Shown: positions 4,161 through 9,057 of the stretch, in pieces | Layout of the letters: each line of letters opens with the position of its first letter | How positions within the stretch are numbered: position 1 is the first letter of the stretch | Origin: an uncultured Microcaldota archaeon | GTDB taxonomy: Archaea; Micrarchaeota; Micrarchaeia; Anstonellales; Bilamarchaeaceae | Direction of reading: 5' to 3' | DNA: 9,057 nucleotides | NCBI GenBank assembly: GCA_903920925.1 | Contig: CAIXOA010000142.1 | Span: 1-9,057 of the forward strand | Notes under the pieces: generated by a model | What the model saw: only the letters and a program-made list of their open reading frames with translations | Told to the model about the DNA's origin: nothing | The model's database searches: none | Translations under genes and position numbers: made by a program

Positions 4161-4556
4161 ATGCACAGGTTCCTTGAGCACACCGCCGACGCCTTCCTCG
4201 AGGCGAAGGCGAGGGCCTTCCCCGCAGCGGTGAGGGATGCGATGGAAGGGACGTTCGGACTGATTGGAAAAGGAAAGAAAGAGGAGGAAAGTTTCGGGAT
4301 TTCAGTTTCATCTGACGAGTTGCCCGGCCTGGTGGTAAGGCTTCTGGAAAAATTAGTAGTTGAATGCGAGCTTCGGAAAATCTCCCCGGTCCGCGTGGAA
4401 GTCCTGGAGGCGGATGAGGAGAAGAAGAAAGTGCGCGCCAAAATCTACGGGGAGAAAAAAGTCCCGAAGAACATAATCAAGGCGGTAACATATCATATGC
4501 TTGAAGTGAAAAGAGAGAAAGCCCACTGGATAATAAGGGTATTATTTGATATTTAG
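4161..4556 (+). CDS. Archease, activator of the RtcB tRNA ligase
   Basis: A 131-residue protein of the archease family, which speeds formation of the RtcB-guanylate intermediate and so supports ligation of tRNA exons. The N-terminus HRFLEHTADAFLEAKA is family-typical, and the three conserved acidic metal-binding positions can be placed at D10 (HTAD), D52 (SSDELPGLVV) and D130 (LFDI at the C-terminus). The segment KIYGEKKVPKNIIKAVTYHMLEVK is also typical. Length is close to the usual 135-145. The ATG at 4161 is chosen because the protein starts just before the conserved motif and the TATA box predicts a leaderless start there. It converges on purN, with 15 bases between stops. The intron-bearing tRNA-Trp 2 kb upstream gives it an obvious substrate; RtcB itself is not in this window. 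Confidence 0.92.
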   Translation: MHRFLEHTADAFLEAKARAFPAAVRDAMEGTFGLIGKGKKEEESFGISVSSDELPGLVVRLLEKLVVECELRKISPVRVEVLEADEEKKKVRAKIYGEKKVPKNIIKAVTYHMLEVKREKAHWIIRVLFDI

Positions 4557-4560
4557 CCAA

Positions 4561-4576
4561 TGTAACTATGGTTACA
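4561..4576. repeat. 16-bp palindrome, copy 2, between convergent archease and purN
   Basis: TGTAACTATGGTTACA differs by one central base from the perfect palindrome at 2544-2559. Here it keeps 6-bp arms around TATG and contains the purN stop codon. At a tail-to-tail junction it could act as a bidirectional hairpin terminator, though no T-run is present. Confidence 0.55.
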
Positions 4577-5183
4577 ATCTAGCTTCGTACCTGACCTTCC
4601 TTCCTTCCACAACATATTTTCCTTTTGAAAAATTCGCCACCACTTTCCTCATTGCCTTGTGCTCAAACGGAAGAATCCTTTCCGAGACCTCGTGCGCATC
4701 TTTGCAATCCCCGATGTAAACCGCCGTCTGCTCTATAACCGGCCCCGTGTCCGTCCCCTCGTCCACGAAATGCACGGTGCACCCGCTCACCCTCACCCCG
4801 TAATCGAACGCCTGCTTCTGCGCATCCAGCCCTGGAAAAGAAGGAAGAAGCGCCGGGTGTATATTTATCATTCTGCCCCTGAACGGCTCCAACAATTCCT
4901 TCCCCGCAATCCTCATGTACCCAGCAAGCACGACCAGGTCCACCTTCTTTCCCTTCAGTATCTCCACAATCCTCCTGTCCATCCCGCCCTTCCCCGGATA
5001 ATCCTTCTTCTCGACTATGAAATACGGAATCCCGTTCGCCTGCGCCCGCTCAATCGCCCCTGCTTCCGGGGTGTCCACTACGAGCGCCACAACCTCTCCA
5101 TCAATTTCCTTTTCCTTTATCCCATCCACTATGGACTGGAAGTTGCTTCCCCTGCCGCTCGCAAGCACCCCTATCCTGATCAT
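4572..5183 (-). CDS. purN: Phosphoribosylglycinamide formyltransferase (GAR transformylase)
   Basis: A 203-residue cytosolic enzyme transferring the formyl group of 10-formyl-tetrahydrofolate to GAR, step 3 of purine synthesis. The phosphate-binding start is LASGRGSN (7-14). The active-site residues are N107 and H109 (INIHPALLPSF) and D145 (VDEGTDTGPVI), one position off the E. coli numbering N106/H108/D144. Length is normal (about 190-215). The ATG overlaps the stop of the upstream cyclo-ligase gene as ATGA, indicating translational coupling. It is the last gene of the nurA-folC-cyclo-ligase-purN operon. Many archaea use the formate-dependent PurT at this step instead, so PurN implies a working 10-formyl-THF pool. 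Confidence 0.95.
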   Translation of the reverse strand: MIRIGVLASGRGSNFQSIVDGIKEKEIDGEVVALVVDTPEAGAIERAQANGIPYFIVEKKDYPGKGGMDRRIVEILKGKKVDLVVLAGYMRIAGKELLEPFRGRMINIHPALLPSFPGLDAQKQAFDYGVRVSGCTVHFVDEGTDTGPVIEQTAVYIGDCKDAHEVSERILPFEHKAMRKVVANFSKGKYVVEGRKVRYEARL

Positions 5184-5809
5184 CTTTTCACTCTTATGGT
5201 TTCCTTATTAGTAATAATTATATTAAGGGGCACGTCATGCGCCTCGGAAGGCGCATGCTCCACCACCTGGAAATCAAAGCACAATCCCACCAGCACCTTC
5301 GGCCTCGGCCCTTCCCCGTTCAGGTACCTGTCGTAATATCCCTTCCCCATCCCGATCCTGTTCCCTCTCCCGTCCGCGGCGGCCAGCGGCATCGCCATCA
5401 AATCTATGCTTCCGCCAGCGAACTCCTCGCCCACAGGCTCCATTATCCCGTACGGCCCGCGCACCATCTTCCCATTTTTTTCGTAGTACACGAATTTTAG
5501 GTTCTTCTCCTTCACCTTCTGGCCGCACCCTCCGGCTACCTGGGCCGTATCCGCCTTGCAGGCGGCCAGAAGGTGAACCTTCACAATCGGAAGCAGCACC
5601 TCCTTCCCCTGCGCCGCCTCCTCCACCATGGCCCAGGTGTCTACCTCATCCCTTTTCGATAAATAGAACGCAACAGTTTTCGCGTTATGGAACTCTTCCA
5701 AATCGAAAAGCCTCTCCATGATTCTCTTGCTCATCTCGTGCCTATCCTCGTCGGGAATCCCTTTCCTTATGCTCAGCATCCTGCTTCTCAGCTCTTCCTT
5801 CCCATTCAT
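5180..5809 (-). CDS. 5-formyltetrahydrofolate cyclo-ligase family protein
   Basis: A 209-residue protein of the MTHFS family. The enzyme uses ATP to convert 5-formyl-THF to 5,10-methenyl-THF, returning a storage or inhibitory folate to the active pool. Visible motifs: DEVDTW at 54-59, YGIMEP at 120-125, the ATP and substrate motif RGNRIGMGKGYYDRY at 148-162, and HDVPLNIIIT at 191-200. Length is typical. A Cys-containing insert (about 80-102) lies in the middle. The ATG overlaps the folC stop and the stop overlaps the purN start, both as ATGA. Its position between folC and purN supports a true folate role rather than one of the divergent functions known in this family. Confidence 0.9.
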   Translation of the reverse strand: MNGKEELRSRMLSIRKGIPDEDRHEMSKRIMERLFDLEEFHNAKTVAFYLSKRDEVDTWAMVEEAAQGKEVLLPIVKVHLLAACKADTAQVAGGCGQKVKEKNLKFVYYEKNGKMVRGPYGIMEPVGEEFAGGSIDLMAMPLAAADGRGNRIGMGKGYYDRYLNGEGPRPKVLVGLCFDFQVVEHAPSEAHDVPLNIIITNKETIRVKR

Positions 5810-7080
5810 AGCACTCCCAGCCCCTTGTATGCCTCCTTCATTATGTACAGGCTTCCCGTAATCAAAACCATATCCCCTTCACCAGCTTCCTCCAATGCTT
5901 TCCCCACCGCCTCCCCGACGCCCTCCGCAACTTCGCTCTCGCAGTATTTCCTTCCCTCTTCCAGCAATTTCTCCGGCTCCTCCGCCCTTTCACTATCCGT
6001 TTTCGCGAATATAAACTTATCCGCCACCCTTGAAAGAATCCTCAATACATCCTTCCACTCCTTGTCCTTCATGCATCCGAACACCACAATTCTCCTTCGT
6101 TTCCCGAAAATCCCCAGGCTCTCCACAAGCGCCGAAGCCCCTCCGGGGTTGTGCGCCACATCCGCCACCACCAGCGGCTCCCGCCGCAGCACCTCCAGCC
6201 TTCCCCTGAGTTTCGCCTTCCTCAGCCCCTTGCGTATGCTCTCCTCCCCCATCCCGAGCTCCTCCGCCGCCCTCGCCGCAAGCCCCGCGTTCCTCACCTG
6301 GAATTTCCCCAGCATCCCCAGCTCCAATCCTTCAATCCTTTTCTTCCCAACATAATCGAACGCCGTCCTCTCGGCGCCCACTTCCCGTTCCTCGCACTCA
6401 AAATCCTCCTCATAAATATACAGGGGAACCTTAACCTCCCTCGCCCTCCTCCTTATCGCCTCGTTCCCGCTTCCGGAGACGCACGGCCCGTTCTTTATTA
6501 TCCCCGCCTTCTCATACGCAATCTTCTCCTCCGTGTCCCCGAGCCATTCCTTATGCTCCAGAGAAATGGAACTAATCACAGATAATTTCTCCCTCGCCAC
6601 GTTCGTCGCATCCAGCCTCCCGCCCATCCCGACCTCCATCACGGCCCAGTCCACATGGTTCGCGGAAAAATAATCATACGCGCTCGCGGTGAGCGCCTCA
6701 AAGTAGGTAATCTCTTTTCCCTCATCCATATCGCTCCCGCGATAACTGGCAGAAACCTTCGGGTTTCCGCCATCCACCCATCCCTTCGCCCTCCCCGCAT
6801 ACAAATCCAGCGTCCCTTCCCCGATGTTAATTCCGTTCACCTGTATGCGCTCCCCGAATTCCAGCAGGTGAGGCGAGTAATAGCTTCCCACGCTGAACCC
6901 TTCTGCCCGCAAAATCCCGCCCAGCATCGCGGCCACCGAGCCCTTGCCGTTGCTCCCTCCCACCAATATAATATTCATATTATCCTGGGGGTTCCCCCAG
7001 TCCGCCAGCATTTTCTCTACTCTCTCCAATCCCGGCTTCCAGCCGAATTTTTCCAAGAACGAGAAAGGATCATTATCCAT
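5806..7080 (-). CDS. folC: Folylpolyglutamate synthase / dihydrofolate synthase
   Basis: A 424-residue Mur-ligase-type enzyme that ligates glutamate to folate or dihydropteroate with ATP. Seen: GLERVEKMLADWGNP (17-31); P-loop GGSNGKGS (41-48); SPHLLEFGERIQVNG (69-83); EVGMGGRLDATN (149-160); SLEHKEWLGDTEEKIAYEKAGIIK (173-196); GRLE (293-296); and DVAHNPGG (307-314), which marks the C-terminal Rossmann-like domain. Length is usual. The frame extends to a GTG at 7095, but I choose the ATG at 7080 because GGTGG lies 5 bases upstream and the protein then starts as family members do. It begins 21 bases after nurA ends. The sequence does not tell folylpolyglutamate synthase from dihydrofolate synthase; with no other folate synthesis gene nearby, polyglutamylation is at least as likely. 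Confidence 0.92.
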   Translation of the reverse strand: MDNDPFSFLEKFGWKPGLERVEKMLADWGNPQDNMNIILVGGSNGKGSVAAMLGGILRAEGFSVGSYYSPHLLEFGERIQVNGINIGEGTLDLYAGRAKGWVDGGNPKVSASYRGSDMDEGKEITYFEALTASAYDYFSANHVDWAVMEVGMGGRLDATNVAREKLSVISSISLEHKEWLGDTEEKIAYEKAGIIKNGPCVSGSGNEAIRRRAREVKVPLYIYEEDFECEEREVGAERTAFDYVGKKRIEGLELGMLGKFQVRNAGLAARAAEELGMGEESIRKGLRKAKLRGRLEVLRREPLVVADVAHNPGGASALVESLGIFGKRRRIVVFGCMKDKEWKDVLRILSRVADKFIFAKTDSERAEEPEKLLEEGRKYCESEVAEGVGEAVGKALEEAGEGDMVLITGSLYIMKEAYKGLGVL

Positions 7081-7101
7081 GAACGCCACCCACACTCACC
7101 C

Positions 7102-8124
7102 TCATCTAAACGGCCTGCTGTTTCTCCTCAGCTGCAAAAGCTCCGGCCCCGCAAAAAGGCTCAGGCTCCGCTTGGCCCTTTCCAGTTCCAGCGGGTCCAT
7201 CGCCGCCCGTAAGTCCGCATCAATCAGCACCGCCGGATACGCATAATTCCTGTTTATCTTCGAGAGCGAGGCAATCACCCCAATAATTTCCCCATACTTC
7301 TTCGCCCCTTCCAAAAATTCCACCCTCAGCGGCCTGTCCCCCGCCACCGGCTTCAGGTATGCAATCCTTATCCTCTCACCCCACTCGCCCAAATCCTTGA
7401 GCACGGCGTGCTGTTTCGGATTGGATGAGTAATGCAGCACGCAGGTCCTCTCTCCCTCCTGCAAAAGATGATTCAAAAATACGCTGTCCGCGCACTTCTC
7501 CCCGGTGTGCCTGGAGAGCACCTCCATCACCCTCTTCCCCCGCGAATCCTTCACTATACCGGCGATGCACACCCCGCTTTCCGAGCAGAACTTGAACAAC
7601 TCCTTATATCTCTTAATTAGCAATAAATAATCCTCAAACAGAATGGAATCCTCGCTGGGCCTGTCGCTCATAAGCGGCACAACCGACCCGTCCAAAAACA
7701 GGAACCCCGGCCTCTCCTTCCTCGCCGTTTCCAATGCGTTCTGTATCTCCAAATTTAACCTGAATATGGACCTATGCCAGTTCACCTCCCTCTCGTCCAG
7801 CCCGGTCTTCACGTCATAAGTCGGCTGCGGAAACGCATTTGGATAATACGAGTATGATTCCAGCCCCCCGTTCCCGTATGTAAAAGTCGACGACACGGCC
7901 TTCCCGATGAGCAAATCCGCCCCGTGCATCTCGTAATTCAGTATCCCTCCGTCGACCGCGCTTACCTTCCCGCGCACCTCTCCATATTCAAGCGGCATCA
8001 CCAGCGCCCCGTCGAGCATTTCCTGCATCTTCGGCGCAAGCGCCCTCACCCTCGCCGCCTCGCCCTTCCTTCTCCCTTCGATTTGCGCGATGCACTCGGC
8101 CGCCTTCCTCAATTGCTCAAGCAT
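7102..8124 (-). CDS. nurA: NurA-domain 5'-3' nuclease
   Basis: A 340-residue NurA-type protein. NurA is the nuclease that works with the HerA translocase and Mre11-Rad50 in resecting DNA ends. Family features seen: VSAVDGG (54-60) with the metal-binding D58, FLFLDGSVVPLM (141-152) with D145, GIVKDSRGKR (189-198) and the C-terminal YPAVLIDADLR (296-306). A charged N-terminal helical part (1-50) precedes the nuclease core. The frame extends to a TTG at 8178 with another ATG at 8139. I choose the ATG at 8124 because the minus-strand TATA box TTAAAAAG (8146-8153) is centred about 26 bases upstream, predicting a leaderless start. The ATG at 8139, with GGGG four bases upstream, remains possible if transcription starts from the box near 8209. 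It heads the folate/purine operon; herA, mre11 and rad50 are not in the window. Confidence 0.85.
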   Translation of the reverse strand: MLEQLRKAAECIAQIEGRRKGEAARVRALAPKMQEMLDGALVMPLEYGEVRGKVSAVDGGILNYEMHGADLLIGKAVSSTFTYGNGGLESYSYYPNAFPQPTYDVKTGLDEREVNWHRSIFRLNLEIQNALETARKERPGFLFLDGSVVPLMSDRPSEDSILFEDYLLLIKRYKELFKFCSESGVCIAGIVKDSRGKRVMEVLSRHTGEKCADSVFLNHLLQEGERTCVLHYSSNPKQHAVLKDLGEWGERIRIAYLKPVAGDRPLRVEFLEGAKKYGEIIGVIASLSKINRNYAYPAVLIDADLRAAMDPLELERAKRSLSLFAGPELLQLRRNSRPFR

Positions 8125-8145
8125 GCGGCAACATCTCATTTTCCC

Positions 8146-8153
8146 CTTTTTAA
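8146..8153 (-). promoter_or_regulatory. TATA box for the nurA-folC-cyclo-ligase-purN operon
   Basis: On the minus strand it reads TTAAAAAG, centred about 26 bases before the ATG at 8124, which gives a leaderless operon transcript. Confidence 0.55.
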
Positions 8154-8205
8154 CTTTTGCAGGGCTCCATTCCGGCAAGTGTGTGTTAGAGCCTCAACAA
8201 ATATG

Positions 8206-8213
8206 TTTATAAA
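8206..8213 (+). promoter_or_regulatory. TATA box for the beta-helix protein gene (leaderless)
   Basis: TTTATAAA is centred about 27 bases before the ATG at 8237. The same octamer is used for the TrmI-like gene. Because it is palindromic, it could also drive leftward transcription toward nurA. Confidence 0.65.
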
Positions 8214-8236
8214 TGTTTTCCCACACTAATACTTTC

Positions 8237-9057
8237 ATGAACACATTAAAAATTGTTCTTGGAGTCCTTCTGCTGGTGCTTAGCCTTTCTTTTGCGGTGG
8301 ATGTTTCCGCCTGTGGTGCGATAACCACGCCCGGCACCTACAATGTGGTGAGTGACCTCACGACCGCCACCGGCGACTGCCTCACTGTGCAGGCAGACAA
8401 CGTGAACCTCTACTGCAACGCGCATTCAATAAGCGCCACCTCGGGCTCCGGCTATGCCGTGTACGTAACCGAGGGCAGCGACAACGTCGTAGTAGACCGC
8501 TGCCTCCTCGAGAATTCCATGACAGGGCTGCGCGCAGGCGGCCTCGGCACTGAGACAACCGGCCTCGTGTTGCGCAACAACGTCGCGCGCCACAACGGCT
8601 GGGGATACGAGCTCATCCGCCTCAACGGCGCCATGATAGATGACAATACCGCTTTTGAAAACACCGAGCACGGCTTCTACATGACCGAGTCCACCGGCAA
8701 TACGCTCAGCAACAACAACGAATGGCTGAGCAATGATAATGGCTTCTACCTTGGTTCGTCCTCAAACAACCGCCTCGTGCACAACACCGCGAGCCAGAAC
8801 CGCAACGCTGCGGGCACCTCAAACGGTTTTGAGATAGCATTCGAATCCAACGGCAACGTCCTGGACTCCAACATCGCGGAGCAGAACGATTACGGCTTCA
8901 TGCTCTACGGCGCCGGCACGAGCCTCCCGGACGGCAACCGGCTCACCGGAAACACGGCGAACGACAACGGCGTTGGCATACATTTCCAGTTCACCGGCAC
9001 CCAGAACGGCATTTCCGGTTCGACCATAACCAACAATGCCTACGGCGGCATAGATGC
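8237..9057 (+). CDS. Secreted right-handed parallel beta-helix (NosD-like) protein, partial
   Basis: The frame is open from the ATG at 8237 to the right edge (273 residues), so the C-terminus is missing. A signal peptide is clear: K5, a hydrophobic core (6-20), then DVSAC with possible cleavage around residues 20-25; V-S-A-C26 also resembles a lipobox. Next come a Cys-containing cap (CGAITTPGTY ... GDCLTV ... LYCNAHSI) and many short repeats of the N-x-A-x-x-N-x-x-G-x form, such as NNVARHNGWGYEL, DNTAFENTEHGFYM, HNTASQNRN, SNIAEQNDYGFML and GNTANDNGVGIHF. These PbH1 repeats define the pectate-lyase/NosD type of beta-helix, used in surface adhesion, polysaccharide binding or cleavage. No catalytic site can be assigned. 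The Asn, Gly and Thr content fits a stacked asparagine ladder. It diverges from nurA and probably acts at the cell surface. Confidence 0.85.
   Translation, partial: MNTLKIVLGVLLLVLSLSFAVDVSACGAITTPGTYNVVSDLTTATGDCLTVQADNVNLYCNAHSISATSGSGYAVYVTEGSDNVVVDRCLLENSMTGLRAGGLGTETTGLVLRNNVARHNGWGYELIRLNGAMIDDNTAFENTEHGFYMTESTGNTLSNNNEWLSNDNGFYLGSSSNNRLVHNTASQNRNAAGTSNGFEIAFESNGNVLDSNIAEQNDYGFMLYGAGTSLPDGNRLTGNTANDNGVGIHFQFTGTQNGISGSTITNNAYGGID

Noticed and set aside
4110..4181. 24-residue N-terminal extension of the DHH protein
   Set aside because: It is antisense to archease, lies upstream of the predicted transcription start, and adds no conserved residues.
8125..8178. Extended NurA start at a TTG codon or at the ATG at 8139
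   Set aside because: Both overlap or crowd the TATA box at 8146-8153. The ATG at 8139 is not excluded if the promoter near 8209 is used leftward.

Overview
The window is archaeal chromosome. The evidence is an RNA polymerase subunit K (RpoK), an archease, a NurA nuclease, a tRNA-Trp with an intron in the anticodon loop, and TATA-box promoters placed about 26 bases before start codons. Folate-type one-carbon genes, compact spacing and secreted Cys-containing beta-helix proteins would fit a DPANN lineage (for example Diapherotrites or Micrarchaeota), but nothing here fixes the phylum.

Layout. Positions 1-882 (minus) hold the start of a secreted or membrane-anchored protein that runs off the left edge. 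It diverges from a short TrmI-like tRNA m1A methyltransferase (956-1528, plus). Positions 1531-2490 are an RNA-rich block: a promoter, a hairpin, a three-way-junction RNA element, tRNA-Ala(UGC), a terminator and further hairpins, a second copy of the three-way-junction element, tRNA-Trp(CCA) with an intron, rpoK, and tRNA-Ala(CGC). A 37-residue zinc-ribbon protein (2656-2769, plus) then overlaps tail-to-tail with a RecJ-like DHH phosphoesterase (2718-4109, minus). That gene diverges from archease (4161-4556, plus).

Positions 4572-8124 (minus) form one tight operon: nurA, folC, 5-formyltetrahydrofolate cyclo-ligase, purN. Its last three genes overlap by ATGA. They form a coherent module: FolC adds glutamate to folate, the cyclo-ligase recovers 5-formyl-THF, and PurN spends 10-formyl-THF on purine synthesis. 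A divergent secreted beta-helix protein (8237 to the right edge) closes the window.

The most interesting signal is the pair of about 69-nt three-way-junction elements at 1578-1646 and 1850-1918. They carry a compensatory base-pair swap and identical junction strands. One copy sits directly before tRNA-Ala(UGC), whose only visible promoter lies 111 bases upstream. Both tRNA-Ala genes also appear to replace the standard G18-U55 elbow pair with A18 and G55, while tRNA-Trp keeps the normal elbow. A 16-bp palindrome recurs at 2544 and 4561.
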